Assembly (NCBI RefSeq): GCF_042477335.2
Contig: NC_091246.1
Span: 107,847,001 to 107,911,000 of the forward strand
Length of the DNA stretch: 64,000 nt
Origin: Ovis canadensis
Taxonomy: Eukaryota > Chordata > Mammalia > Artiodactyla > Bovidae
Reading direction: 5' to 3'
The position numbers and the translations under genes were made by a program. Below, piece after piece: positions 46,851-55,149 of this stretch (positions are counted from its first letter, which is position 1; every line of letters starts with the position of its first letter). The notes under the pieces were generated by a model, which had not been told where the DNA came from, ran no database searches, and saw nothing but the letters and a program-made list of their open reading frames with translations.

Positions 46851-49800
46851 CACACACATACATATGTTTGCACCTTGGTAGAGAAAATTTGGGGTTACCC
46901 AAAAAAAAGATACATTTGTTAAACTTTCCATCTTGGCTTCGGAGCTGCAACAGAATGGTTTTTGTTTGTATCTCTATGAGCCTATGAAACTGGTTCATCA
47001 CAGCCACAACTAATTCCTGGATTCTTAAAGACTTTTCTTGAGTCACAAAAGTTCTTTTTAAGTTGTTTAAAATTTTAGCCCACTAATACAAAAATAAGGC
47101 AAAAAACAGCTGTATTTAGTGATGAGCTAGTGGTTAACGGGCAAATCAAGCTGTACACTTAATACTTCATTCATTTTTAAGGAGCTTATAATTAGCAAGA
47201 CACCCACACATGAGTATTCAAAATTGAGAAGAAAAAATTTTCCTTTCTCTATTTCGGCAACCAATTTTAATGAGAATTATAAATAAAACTCTCATGCTGA
47301 GCTGCAATTTTTCCCCAGAAAGTCTTGGTAATTTTCCCTTCAATAAAAGGTTTTTTGTTTTGTTTTGTTTTTAAAGCTCTTACTTTACCTTTTTTTTTTT
47401 TTTTTTTAGTTCAATACAGCCCTAAGTTGGCTTTTTTCTAAAGCCCTTCTGAACTGCATTAGGTATTTTCACATATGTTATCTAAATAAATCTAAATAAA
47501 TAGTTATCATCAGAAACCTGTTTCTGTTCTTTAAATCTATTTCCAAGTAAGATAACTTGGCTGCCATAGGGTCTCATGGACGCCAACACCAAGGTGGAGG
47601 GATCCTGGTCCCAAACAGAAAACATCTCTCCCGGCGGGTGATCATCCTGACCAGCCTGGGACCACTGCTGGGCCACGTGACTTGCTGTGACCAATAAGAG
47701 GCGGGAGGAAATGATGAGTAGTTGTGAGCGGAAGTGCTCTTCCAGCCTCCTTTGCTAAGCCCTGCGAGGACGCGTGGTCCCTGCAGCACTTTGCTGGAGG
47801 CACAGGTGGAGAGGGGTGTTCTCAGTTTAAAGGCCCGAAACCCTTGCCTTTTGAGGACACTGTAACTTCCAGAAACTCGAGGCTTCTGAGCAGCCACCTC
47901 TTTTGTGGGGTTTTATATTAGTTAAGTGTTTTGTCTTTCAGAGAAAAAAATTATAACTCACAGTTTTAATTATTGGACAAACTGGGGAAAGAAAACAAAC
48001 CTAGTTTTCAGTCAAGTCATGTTTTACCAAACTTTGTGTAATTTTACTGAGGCTTGGGCTGACAGATGTCAAGGTTGTTTTGAAATTGGGAGAAGTAATT
48101 AAAGGGTCCAAGGGTAGCCCCAACCAATGACTCTGCAGTCTGACTGAAGAAGATCCTATATGTAATTGCTTTTTATAAATGTGTTACAAGAGGCTGTTAG
48201 AGATTTGGAACAACAGAAGCACTGATCACACAAATATTAAACTGGACAAAACTTAACCACAAAATTTTGTTCTTTCCTTGGGCCAAGCAAGAACACGAGA
48301 TTTTAGAATGGGAAACACCTTATGATGTATCTTCACTATTTTAAAGACTATGCTGAGCTTTTAAACTTGTATTAATAATGTAGTGGTTCTTAAAATCTGT
48401 ACACGCATGACATGGAATTTGTTATTTTTGTAGATTTAAGTTTTGCTAAATTTAAAACACTGTTGGCAACAACAATATCACTTAAAAACATATTATCAAA
48501 TATTTATCTTGAGACAGGAATAGCATTCATAATGAAAATATTCCTACCATAGAAAATTACAACCAAGATGTCTCAGCTAAAGGCATTTGATGACTGAAAA
48601 ATTTATACATTCTCTCTGCTCTTTACTCTAAAATTATAAATTCTCTGCTTTGATTAGTTGAAGAAAGTGATTAGGTGTATAATGAGGAGAGGGAAAGGAA
48701 GTAAGTAGGTCATATTTCTGTTTCTCTCCATGCTAATATAATGTGTGCAAGGTCAAGATTCTGGTCATGTCCTTTCAAAAACAGCAGAGGTTTATAAACT
48801 TGGTTTAGAACTTGGAGAGTTCTATATTAAGTTTTGGAGGAAGCTGTTTTAAAGCCATTTTGAATTTTTTTTTTCTTTCATGCTGATCATGTTCTGACTT
48901 CTTTTCTAACATCCTGGAGAAGACTCTTGAGAGTCCCTTGAACTGTAGCATTATCTATCTTTTGATATTTATGTCACTAAGAAGATATATTCAGCTTACA
49001 ATAATGGATCTATTTGAAGAAAAAAAAATTAACTTAAAAAACCCCACCCCACTTAACTGGAAAGTTATTGCTCAATCTCTCCCTTGTCAAGTGGAACCAA
49101 GACTAACTGATGTCACCATAAACACATTAGTGCTCACTCCATAAGAAGAATAAAAAATAAAACACTGTTTCCTTCTATTCAAATATCCTCAATCAAATAT
49201 AGAACAAAGGAAGATTTAGTAGATACTTTCTATCATAAACAAAATAGCCCATGGTCTCTGGTCAAATTCAATGTTTGCATCATCATTCAAATGCAAAATA
49301 AAGCTATTAAAACGTATATAGATCTCAATATATATATTTAGATAGGGCTTTGGGTGACATTACAACATACATGCCACTGCATTTTTTCAGTCATTTAATG
49401 AATTACCTTTACAACTAAATGTTTATAAAATCCAAGGCCCAAATAATTGGTATAGTATAAGACTGTGATTAAATGTGCAGACTATAGATTGGGAGGCAGC
49501 TGTTAATTACTACCTGTCACCTCTGGCAAGTTACTTAACCTGCCTTAGTTTCAAGTGCAAAATGAAAATAAACAATATCTCTCACAAGGATTACTGTCAG
49601 GACTAAAGAAACTAATTCACATACAATGCTTGGCACAGTGCCAACTTGTTGATTATAGATGCTATCAATAGATACCATTAATTTCTACAGTATTTTGAAA
49701 TTACATGTTTGCAACTGTTTATAATTTAAACTTACTTTATAGATTAAATGTCAATCCCTTAGCCATTACCTTTGTTACTGAAATCATCAATTAACACGAT

Positions 49801-49936
49801 TTCTGCTAAGTATTTCCTTGGAGTCCTTTTAATTACACTGTGGACTGTTCTCATGAGGGTGGACCACCCTTCATTATGGAAGACGATGATGATGCTGGCT
49901 GTGAGCAGGTTTTCATCGTAATGCCAGTACTTGCAT
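25895..49936 (-). CDS. GALNT7: GALNT7, polypeptide N-acetylgalactosaminyltransferase 7 (exons 3-12; exons 1-2 outside window)
   Basis: A type II Golgi membrane enzyme that adds GalNAc from UDP-GalNAc to Ser/Thr, preferring peptides already carrying GalNAc (a follow-up enzyme of mucin-type O-glycosylation). Joined on the minus strand: 49936-49770, 45276-45146, 44912-44833, one of 42314-42132 or 41982-41800, 38935-38818, 37424-37302, 33465-33247, 31013-30915, 30039-29911, 26032-25895. All phases agree and give 461 residues, the C-terminal 70% of a 657-residue protein. Visible are the GT-A fold start ([17 protein letters not shown]), the metal-binding DAH (exon 5), the Gal/GalNAc-T motif with WGGENFE (exon 7), the histidine of SRVGHIYR (exon 8) and a ricin-type lectin domain with CIDSMG, QCLTKG and KCLDRS repeats. 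The cytoplasmic tail, membrane anchor and stem lie past 64,000. Confidence 0.97.
27240..27560 (+). mobile_element. CHR-type tRNA-Glu SINE
   Basis: Head CACTTCCCTGACGGTACAGTG, then the GGAAGATCCCACACG block and the GGAGCCCCTGCTCACAGCAA region that distinguishes CHR-type SINEs from Bov-tA. It ends with an A-rich tail. Confidence 0.85.
28420..28698 (-). mobile_element. CHR-type tRNA-Glu SINE, antisense
   Basis: GCTGGGTCTTCCTTGCAGGG through GTGGAGCCCGGGCTCTAGGG, the box B complement GGGATCAAACCTGCG, and CACCAGGGAAGCCCC at the right end. Confidence 0.87.
29911..30039 (-). CDS. GALNT7: GALNT7 exon 11 (lectin beta repeat)
   Basis: 129 nt, phase 0 at both ends, acceptor TTTTAAATAG and donor AAG|GTATTC. 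It encodes [20 protein letters not shown] through [10 protein letters not shown]. Confidence 0.96.
30040..30914 (-). other. GALNT7: GALNT7 intron 10
   Basis: 875-nt GT-AG intron. An antisense Bov-tA (30.36-30.56 kb) occupies the first third of it by plus-strand coordinate. Confidence 0.9.
30357..30560 (-). mobile_element. Bov-tA SINE, antisense
   Basis: TTCTCAGTTGTGTCTGACTC through GTTGCCATTTCCTCCTCCAG and a box B complement (GAATGAACCCACGTCTCC), ending ACCACCTGGGAA. Confidence 0.88.
30915..31013 (-). CDS. GALNT7: GALNT7 exon 10 (lectin alpha repeat)
   Basis: 99 nt, phase 0 at both ends, acceptor CTTTCAG and donor CAG|GTACGC. It encodes [19 protein letters not shown] through CHRMGGNQ. Confidence 0.96.
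31336..31590 (+). mobile_element. CHR-type tRNA-Glu SINE
   Basis: GGACTTCCCTGGTGGTACAG head, box B-like GTTTGATCCCTGG, GAGCCCCTGCAATGGGAAGC body and an A-rich end. Confidence 0.85.
31964..32162 (-). mobile_element. Bov-tA SINE, antisense
   Basis: GCTCAGTCATGTCCGATTCC through CATTTCCTTCTCCAGGG, the box B complement GGGATCAAACCC and TTTACCACTGAG. The final CCAGGGAAGCC is lost. Confidence 0.9.
32997..33076 (-). mobile_element. Mariner MITE, near-perfect hairpin (80 bp)
   Basis: Terminal inverted repeats (GGTTTGGCCAAAAAGTTCAT on the left, matching GAACTTTTTGGCCAACCC on the right) run almost to a short central loop. TA dinucleotides flank both ends, the mariner target site. It is the size of MADE1-like MITEs. 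The minus-strand arms resemble the ruminant miR-2284/2285 family. Confidence 0.88.
33247..33465 (-). CDS. GALNT7: GALNT7 exon 9
   Basis: 219 nt, phase 0 at both ends, acceptor TTTCCCCAG and donor GAA|GTAAGT. It encodes [18 protein letters not shown] through PPKNVDWGE, the end of the catalytic domain and the linker to the lectin domain. Confidence 0.97.
33690..33900 (-). mobile_element. Bov-tA SINE, antisense
   Basis: GCTCAGTTGCTCAGTTGTG through TTCTCCAGGGGATCTTCC, the box B complement and CACCACCTGGGAAGCCC. Confidence 0.92.
35053..35262 (-). mobile_element. Bov-tA SINE, antisense
   Basis: GTGTCAGTCGCTCCAGTCAT through CAGGCAAGAATACTGGAG, box B complement and GAGCTACCAGGGAAACTCC. Confidence 0.92.
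35747..35866 (+). mobile_element. Short CHR-type SINE with poly(A)
   Basis: GGAATTCCCTGGTGGACCAG head, GTTCGATCTCTGGTTGGGG box B region, AAGCCGTGCAGTGTGG and an A13 run. GGTTCT is repeated on both sides. Confidence 0.85.
36792..37058 (-). mobile_element. Bov-A2 dimeric SINE
   Basis: GCTGCTGCTGCTGCTAAGTC start, two A monomers and a GGAAAAGTGAAAGTGAAGTC linker. Confidence 0.93.
37302..37424 (-). CDS. GALNT7: GALNT7 exon 8
   Basis: 123 nt, phase 0 at both ends, acceptor CCTGACAG and donor AAG|GTGAGT. It encodes [20 protein letters not shown] through YVGSSPTLK. The histidine of SRVGH is the expected third metal ligand. Confidence 0.97.
37425..38817 (-). other. GALNT7: GALNT7 intron 7
   Basis: GT-AG intron of 1.4 kb. 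No ruminant SINE or LINE was recognised in it, and no gene. Confidence 0.88.
38818..38935 (-). CDS. GALNT7: GALNT7 exon 7 (Gal/GalNAc-T motif)
   Basis: 118 nt, acceptor TTCCCTTAG and donor AAG|GTAACA. It encodes [20 protein letters not shown] through [11 protein letters not shown]. This is the family's signature acceptor and nucleotide-sugar binding motif. Confidence 0.97.
41257..41455 (+). mobile_element. Bov-tA SINE
   Basis: CCCAGGTGGGCTCAGTGGTA head, GGGTTCACTTCCTGGGTCGG box B region, GGCGGACTACAGTCCATGGG body, and an ACTAAACAAAATAACAAAC tail. Confidence 0.9.
41684..41727. repeat. TA dinucleotide microsatellite
   Basis: About 44 nt of nearly pure TA, interrupted once by AA, 73 nt downstream (minus strand) of the distal exon 6 donor. 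Confidence 0.95.
41800..41982 (-). CDS. GALNT7: GALNT7 exon 6, distal copy (canonical)
   Basis: 183 nt, entered in phase 2 and left in phase 2, acceptor AACACAACACAG and donor CG|GTAATC. It encodes [19 protein letters not shown] through [24 protein letters not shown] and TKTEPYR. This version matches the human reference product most closely. It is an alternative to the proximal copy 149 nt upstream. Confidence 0.96.
41983..42131 (-). other. GALNT7: 149-nt intron between the two exon 6 copies
   Basis: On the minus strand there is a branch-point-like CTCTAAG with its adenosine at about 42,085, followed by TACTTTTTTTTCTTCCTTCC. No AG then occurs until the acceptor at 41,983-41,984. The branch site would be about 46 nt from the 5' splice site and about 102 nt from the 3' splice site. 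Confidence 0.85.
42132..42314 (-). CDS. GALNT7: GALNT7 exon 6, proximal copy (alternative)
   Basis: 183 nt with the same phases as the distal copy, acceptor AAATGTTTCAG and donor CG|GTAAAG. It encodes [19 protein letters not shown] through [24 protein letters not shown] and HKTEPYR. It has 44 of 60 residues in common with the distal copy. The frame is open and core residues ([21 protein letters not shown]) are conserved, so it is a real alternative exon, not a decayed duplicate. Confidence 0.93.
42440..42650 (+). mobile_element. Bov-tA SINE
   Basis: GGACTTCTCTAATGGCTCAG head, GGTTCGACCCCTGC box B and AGCAACTAAGCAGCAGCAGG tail. It lies 126 nt upstream (minus strand) of the proximal exon 6. 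Confidence 0.9.
42909..43012. repeat. Double GT microsatellite around a duplicated SINE head
   Basis: A GT run at 42,909-42,930, then 28 nt of CHR SINE head (ACTTCCCTGGTGGTCC...), then a longer GT/GGGTGT run to about 43,010. Confidence 0.92.
43011..43150 (+). mobile_element. CHR-type SINE
   Basis: ACTTCCCTGTGGTTAAGACT head, GGGTTCGATCCTTGTCGGGG box B region and an AAATAAATAAAG tail. Confidence 0.85.
44100..44216 (-). mobile_element. CHR-type SINE, antisense
   Basis: GGCCACTGTGGGATCTTAGT, GACCAGGGACAGAACCCACG and CCACTAGACTGCCAGAGAAG. Diverged. Confidence 0.82.
44833..44912 (-). CDS. GALNT7: GALNT7 exon 5 (DxH motif)
   Basis: 80 nt, acceptor TTTTTTTTAAG and donor CAG|GTAACA. It encodes [20 protein letters not shown] through PISKD plus two bases of the next arginine codon. 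DAH is the Mn2+-binding DxH motif of the catalytic site. Confidence 0.97.
44913..45145 (-). other. GALNT7: GALNT7 intron 4 (233 nt)
   Basis: Short GT-AG intron with nothing but AT-rich sequence. Confidence 0.95.
45146..45276 (-). CDS. GALNT7: GALNT7 exon 4
   Basis: 131 nt, acceptor TTATTCATAG and donor CAG|GTAGGA. It completes the E codon begun in exon 3 and encodes [20 protein letters not shown] through GAQKAKLGQ, part of the nucleotide-sugar binding fold. Confidence 0.97.
45863..46080 (-). mobile_element. Bov-tA SINE, antisense
   Basis: GTGCACTAAGTCGCTTCAGT through CCATTCCCTTCTCCAGGGGA and CTCCACCTGGGAAGCCCCC. Confidence 0.9.
46247..46465 (+). mobile_element. Bov-tA SINE
   Basis: GGCTTCCCTAGTGGCTCAAT head through GGTTCAATCCCTGGGTGGGG and the ACTAAAGCAACTGAGCATG tail. 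Confidence 0.9.
46495..46803 (-). mobile_element. Bov-tA SINE, antisense, with repeated head half
   Basis: A full antisense copy (46,495-46,682) is followed at once by a second partial copy of its tRNA half (46,684-46,803, from AGAATACTGGAGTGGGTAGC to ATCAGGAAAGCCC). Both share the unusual GTAGCC variant, so the second half looks like a local duplication. Confidence 0.85.
46811..46862. repeat. CA/TA microsatellite
   Basis: A run of CA repeats, then ATATATACACACACATACA, directly next to the SINE cluster. Confidence 0.95.
47575..47880 (+). repeat. Old MaLR LTR piece (MLT1-like)
   Basis: GGGCCACGTGACTTGCTGTG, CCAATAAGAGGCGGGAGG and TGTGAGCGGAAGTGCTCTTC resemble MLT1-class LTRs. No internal retroviral gene is present. 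This is a consensus-memory call. Confidence 0.5.
49460..49650 (+). repeat. MIR SINE relic
   Basis: TGGCAAGTTACTTAACCTGC, TTAGTTTCAAGTGCAAAATG and TGCTTGGCACAGTGCC are in MIR order. It ends 120 nt from exon 3. Confidence 0.75.
49770..49936 (-). CDS. GALNT7: GALNT7 exon 3
   Basis: 167 nt, acceptor TCCTTTTGCAG and donor AAAG|GTAATG. It starts with the last base of a codon shared with exon 2 (off-window) and encodes [20 protein letters not shown] through LIDDFSNK, the first beta strand and nucleotide-binding part of the glycosyltransferase domain. Confidence 0.97.
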
Positions 49937-50058
49937 CTGCAAAAGGAACATTTCATCATATTTATTCCGAGATAAACTGCAATGCTTGGTTCCAAACTGA
50001 CAATGACTATGTTTTCTGGTTGGATTAAATATTATTGACTTTAAGGTAAGTAAATGAA

Positions 50059-50294
50059 ATTTGTTGTTCAGTCACTCAGTCCTGTCCGACTCTTTGAGAC
50101 CCCCATGGACTGTAGCATGCCAGGCTTCCCTGTCCTCCACTGTCTCCTGGAGTTTGCTCAAACTCATGTCCATTGAATTGGTGATGCCATCCTACCATCT
50201 CACCCTCTGTCAATCCGTTCTCCAGCCTTCAATCTTTTCCAGCATCAGGGTCTTTTCCAGTGAGTTGGCTCTTCGTATCAGGTGGCCAAAGTGA
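50059..50294 (-). mobile_element. BovB LINE 3'-end fragment
   Basis: TTCAGTCACTCAGTCCTGTCC start to GTATCAGGTGGCCAAAG. A short AATGAAAT direct repeat lies at both ends. Confidence 0.87.
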
Positions 50295-51029
50295 ATGAAA
50301 TATAACCTTTTATATTTTGACAGAAACCCATAGTAGAAGAGAGAAGCTGCTGTGAGATGAAGTTACTCATGTTCAAGTTACTTCTTCACCAACCAGCACT
50401 TACTGTGACAAAGAGAACTTATTTGTGAATTTATGCTTCTTAGCTGGGGATGGTATTAACGTTTGTTTTTCAGGTCTTCAAGCTCAGTTTATTTTCTGTT
50501 TTAAAACTCGAGCTTCTGGTGCAAGGGATTTATTTCACTTGCTGTGAATAAACCACTGTACAACTGTGTTTGAAAGCCGTCCTGTTCAGAAAAAAATTAA
50601 ATGGGCTGAACTTCAGGATACAGGAAGCATTCCAAAATTAACTGCTGGATGAATAAACAAAGTTCTAATAGTGTTTAGAGTTGTTAGATTGGCTAAAGGG
50701 GCTTTAACTATTTTACACAAAACTGCTTGAAACAACTGTAGCGGGAAGAACGTTGCCAGAAGCCTTTCTCTAATTGGAAGGAAACCCAAAACAGGGCCTG
50801 ATAAAGACTCGGGGAACCAAAGGAGGTTCAGTGAATTTCACAGAACCATTACACACACAAACACACACACACACACAGAGTCAACCCTCCATATCTGTGT
50901 GTTCTGCATCTGAAGAGTCAACCAACTGTGAATCAAAAATACTAGGAAAAAAATTCCAGAGAGTTCCAAAAAGCAAAACTTGAATTTGCCAGGGCAACTA
51001 TTTAATAGTGCTTGCCTTGTTTTTGTGTT

Positions 51030-51233
51030 TTGTTTAGTCCCTAAGTTGTGACCAACTCTTTGTGACCCCATGGACTGTAACACGCCAGGCTCCTCTGTCC
51101 ATGGGATTCCTCAGGCAAGAATGCTGGAGTAGGTTGCCATTTCTTTCTCCAGGGGATCTTCTGAACTCAGATTGAATCCATGTCTCATACTTGGCAAGAG
51201 AATTCTTTACCACTTAGTCACCTGGGAAGCCCT
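51030..51233 (-). mobile_element. Bov-tA SINE, antisense
   Basis: TTAGTCCCTAAGTTGTGACC through GGTTGCCATTTCTTTCTCC and CACCTGGGAAGCCC. Confidence 0.9.
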
Positions 51234-51306
51234 ACATTGTGTTAGGTATTATAAATAATCAATTAAAAGTATACGGGAGAGTGTGTATAGGTTATATGTA
51301 AATACT

Positions 51307-51573
51307 GCTGCTAAGTCACTTCTGTCGTGTCCGACTCTGTGCGACCCCATGGACGACAGCCCACCAGGCTACCCCGTCCCTGGAATTCTCCAGGCAAGAA
51401 CACTGGAGTGGGTTGCCATGTCCTTCTCCAATGCATCAAAGTGAAAAGTGAAAGTGAAATCGCTCAGTCATGTCCGACCCTCAGTGACCCCATGGACTGC
51501 AGCCTTCCAGGCACCTCCGTCCATGGGATTTTCCAGGCAAGAGTACTGGAGTGGGGTGCCATTGCCTTCTCCG
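51307..51573 (-). mobile_element. Bov-A2 dimeric SINE with target-site duplication
   Basis: Two A monomers with a GTGAAAAGTGAAAGTGAAAT linker. The 11-bp direct repeat ATGTAAATACT lies at 51296-51306 and 51574-51584. Confidence 0.95.
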
Positions 51574-51889
51574 ATGTAAATACTAAGCTTTTTTATATCA
51601 AAGATTGAGTATCCACAAACTTTGGTATTCAGAGGGGTCCTGGAACCTCTCTGCTGGTGGATACCAAGGTACAATCACGCCCATACTATGCATATACAAG
51701 CGTATGTGTGTAGATGTATATGTGTGTATGTACACACACGTACACTTTTTCTCATTGGATATGGGAGAACAAGATAATAAGAATACAACAGGCGAATAAC
51801 GACAATTTGAGACCCGCTTTTTTCTGCAGGAGTTAGTTTTCAAAACTAGCATCTGGTGCTTATTATCTTCCCCTTGATGAGTGGAAAGA

Positions 51890-52096
51890 AAGAGTTTTTT
51901 TTTTAATTCCAAAGCTGTCCATGAAGTAATAAATAAGCTTACTCCCAAGGTTAAATTGAAAACCATAAAAGCAGTCTCGAACATTATCAGCTTGATAACC
52001 TACACCATCATTATCTAAAACAGGACCTGGCCCAATAGAGATGCAAACAACTTTATCTGCAGGTGTATATGTCCCTTTCAAAACTCTCAGCTGTAT
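51890..52096 (-). pseudogene. Unidentified coding-like retroposed fragment
   Basis: The minus strand is open for about 60 codons (GTYTPADKVVCISIGPGP and, further on, DCFYGFQFNLGSKLIYYF), then runs into a stretch of ten A. This suggests a reverse-transcribed fragment. I do not recognise the family. It has no flanking splice sites in phase with GALNT7 and is not exon 2. Confidence 0.35.
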
Positions 52097-52102
52097 GTGC
52101 TT

Positions 52103-52192
52103 TGTTGCTGTTCAGTCACTCAGTCACGTCCAGCTCTTTGTGACCCCATGGACTGCAGCACGCCAGGCTTCCCTGTCCTTCACCATCTCTTG
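52103..52192 (-). mobile_element. BovB LINE extreme 3' end
   Basis: About 90 bp from TTGCTGTTCAGTCACTCAGT to TGTCCTTCACCATCTC. A very short 5'-truncated copy. Confidence 0.8.
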
Positions 52193-52694
52193 TTTTTAAG
52201 AGGTTGTTTTTACAGAAATGCAGACTGAGTCTGGAATCCGTTTTTTTTCTTACTTCTTGCATCTGCATTTCCTTGTTGAAGGAGTAGTAGGTACATGGTA
52301 TCTCCCGAGCTAGACACTAGCTCAGCATGGAGGAACACACATGCTCTCTGCTCTCATGAAGCCCACGGTCCTACAGGATGGTGAGGCTTGAAAGAGAAGT
52401 CTGCATATGTCACTGGGGAACCATGGTGCATTTGACAGGTAGATCTCATTCAGTCTCAAGACAGGTGGCCAGGAAGGCGTCCTGGAGCCATGGGGTGAAG
52501 GTGAAAGCAAAAGGATGATTTAAAAAGCACTGAGACCAAAGAAGTGGGGAGGAAAAGATAAAAGCACAGCAATGAATTGTGTGCACGTGAGTCAGATGAA
52601 AAATGAGTAGATGGACGATCTATGTCTTTGGAAGGTAGAATTAAAATCTGAAAAATAGTGAAGAAGAAAACTTACAAGGAAGGGCATTTTCAGT

Positions 52695-52895
52695 CTAATA
52701 GCAAATACTAGCATATACTTATTATGTGTCAGACACTATCCCATGTGCTTTACTTTATTGACTTACTTAACCTCACAACATCACTATGAGGTTAGTACTA
52801 TTAATCTCCCCATTTTACAGATGAGATCACTGAGGCTCAGAGATGAACGGCTGCTTAATATCACTCAGAAAGTAATGAAGCCAGGACATAAATCT
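52695..52895 (-). repeat. MIR SINE relic
   Basis: TTATTATGTGTCAGACACTA, ACCTCACAACATCACTATGA, CCCCATTTTACAGATGAGAT and CACTGAGGCTCAGAGATGAA are in antisense MIR order. Confidence 0.85.
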
Positions 52896-53469
52896 AGGCT
52901 GTCTTGGGTTTAACAGGAAGTCTTATTAAATGTAAAATAAAAGAAAAAAAAGTACTAGCTATACCCATCCATGAATGGTTAAGATGTCATTTAAGGTCTG
53001 AGAACTAATAATGACATTGAATATAATATCAATACAAGGCACTCAATGAGCTTATTATGTGATAGGAGCTCTCTCCTCCCCCTCTTCCCTGCTCTGTGCA
53101 GCCTGGAGATACCCCAGGAATGGGGTGGGAGGGCAAGACACCCTTTGGCAAGTTAAAGCAGACTTTCCAAAGTTGGGAAGGGCAACATGCTCTTTCAGAA
53201 TAACAAGTTAAAAAACACAGTAATGGCTGTACCAGTTTACATTCCCACAATCAGTGTTGGAGGGTTCCCTTCTCTCCACACCCTCTCCAGCATTTGCTGT
53301 TTGTGGATGTTTCGATGATAGCCTGTCTGACCGATGCGGTGATATCTCACTGTAGTTTCGATTTGCATTTCTCTTTTGGTACAGCCACTATGGAGAACAG
53401 TATAGAGGTTCCTTAGAAAACTAAAAATAGAACTATCATATGACCCTGCAATCCCATTCCTGGGCATGA

Positions 53470-53684
53470 AAGGTCAAAGTAAAAGTCGCACAGTGGTATA
53501 GGACTCTTTGCGACCCCATGGACTGTAGCCCACCAGGCTCCTCTGTCCATGGAATTCTCCAGGCTAGAATACTGGAGTGGGTAGCCATTCCCTGCTCCAG
53601 GGAATCTTCCCAACTCAGGGATCGAACCCCAGGTCTCCCGCATTGCAGGCAGATTCTTTATCATCTGAGCCACCAGGGAAGCAA
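53470..53684 (-). mobile_element. Bov-tA SINE nested in L1
   Basis: Antisense copy from about AAAGTCGCACAGTGG through GGGATCGAACCCCAGGTC and GCCACCAGGGAAGC. The L1 sequence resumes on both sides. Confidence 0.92.
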
Positions 53685-53812
53685 ATAAACCCAGAGAAAA
53701 ACATGGCCTGAAAATATACATGCACCCCAATGTTCATTGCAGCACTGTTTGCAATGGCCAAGACATGCAAACAACCTAAATGTCCATCGACAGAGGAATG
53801 GACAAAGATGTG

Positions 53813-53849
53813 ATGTGTGTGTGTGTGCGCGCGCGCGCGTGTGTGTATG
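53813..53849. repeat. Alternating GT/GC microsatellite
   Basis: 37 nt of unbroken purine-pyrimidine alternation with a central (GC)n core of 13 nt, flanked by GT runs. It lies inside the L1. Confidence 0.95.
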
Positions 53850-54966
53850 AATATTAGCCGTTAAAAACAATGAAATGAGGCCGTTTGCAGCAACATGGAT
53901 GGACAGTGTCACACTGAATGAAGTAAGCCAGACAGAGAAGGAGAATTATCATATGACATCTCTTATTTGTGAAGTCAAAAGAAATGACACAAATGAACTT
54001 ACAGAACAGAAAGAGGCTGACAGACTTAGAGAATGAACTCAGGGTTGCTGGAGGGGAGGGACAGTTAAGGACTTTGGGAAGGTCATGCTATATTCAAAAC
54101 AGATAACCAACAAAAACATGTTGCATGGCACATGGAACTCTGCTCAACGTTACATGGCAGCCTGGATGGGAGCGGGGTTTGTGGGAGAATGGATACATGT
54201 ATATGTATGGCTGAGTCCTTTCACTGTTCACCTGAAACTATCACAACATTGTTAATTGTTGTTAAAAATAAATAAATAAATAAATAAAAAGCAAAATGAA
54301 AGGTATAAAGATGTTCCAAGTGTGGGAAATAGAAAAGTGTGCATAAATATATTTTTCACCCCCCTCCACCCACCACCAAAAAAACAAATGGAAAAAAAAA
54401 AAAAAACCCAGTGTGGAAGACTGCAGATCTTGAAAGATGTGATGAGTGTTTCTGGACAGAAACTAACCTGGGCAGGTATGTTTAATTTTGGATAGGAAGG
54501 GACAATGATCTCCCCTCAAAAAAAGAAAAAAAAAACTATAAAAACAAACACTCTGATAAGAGATTCAGGCAATAATTTTCTTCCACTAGGCTTAAAGAAG
54601 CAGAACCAGATGGGACAGATATTGATTCTGATTTACAGCAGATACTAGAACTGGTGAAAGTATTTACATCATGGGAAGAAATTTGGAATTTGCTGATTTC
54701 TATGGCAAAAGAAGACAGCTTGGGGAAACAAGCCAGATGAGGACTTTGAATGGGAGACAGAGAGGAGCTGAAAACACAGAGGGGATGAAGGAGGAGAGGA
54801 AGAGGAAGAGGATAGAGTGACGATGAGAGGGAGACCGTTGGGAGGGGACATGCATTCCTACAGGACAGGGGGACAAGAGGCAGCAGAGAATGAGTTGCCC
54901 AATTTCCCCATCTTCTCTCAACCATGTAAGGTGTGGAAATAACTCCAAAGATGTAAATTAGATTGT

Positions 54967-55149
54967 GTGAGAGCTCAATCGCTCAGTCGTGCTTGACTCT
55001 CTGTGACCCCGTATACTGCAGCCCACCAGGCTCCTCTGTCCGTGGGATTCTCCGGGCAAGAATACCGGGGTGGAGGGCCATTTCCTTTTCCAGTGGGTCT
55101 TCCTGCATCTCCTGCATTGGCAGGGGGATTCTTTAGCACTAGTGCCACC
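54967..55149 (-). mobile_element. Bov-tA SINE, left arm of inverted pair
   Basis: Antisense copy (GCTCAATCGCTCAGTCGTGC through CTTTAGCACTAGTGCCACC). The terminal CCAGGGAAGCC-type head is missing at the junction. Confidence 0.9.

Larger units (their letters stand above)
45277..49769 (-). other. GALNT7: GALNT7 intron 3
   Basis: GT-AG intron of 4.5 kb with a SINE cluster at 45.86-46.80 kb, a CA microsatellite at 46.81-46.85 kb, an MLT1-like LTR piece and a MIR. The section 47,900-49,460 is AT-rich with no recognised element. Confidence 0.88.
53219..54285 (+). mobile_element. Ruminant L1 3' part with inverted 5' end
   Basis: Positions 53,219 to about 53,378 are L1 antisense (CATTCCCACAATCAGTGTTG). 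From about 53,379 the sequence is sense L1 ORF2 and 3' UTR (TACAGCCACTATGGAGAACA, CAACATGGATGGACAGTG, GGCACATGGAACTCTGCTCA) ending in a TAAA-repeat tail. A Bov-tA lies inside at 53,470-53,684. Confidence 0.88.
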
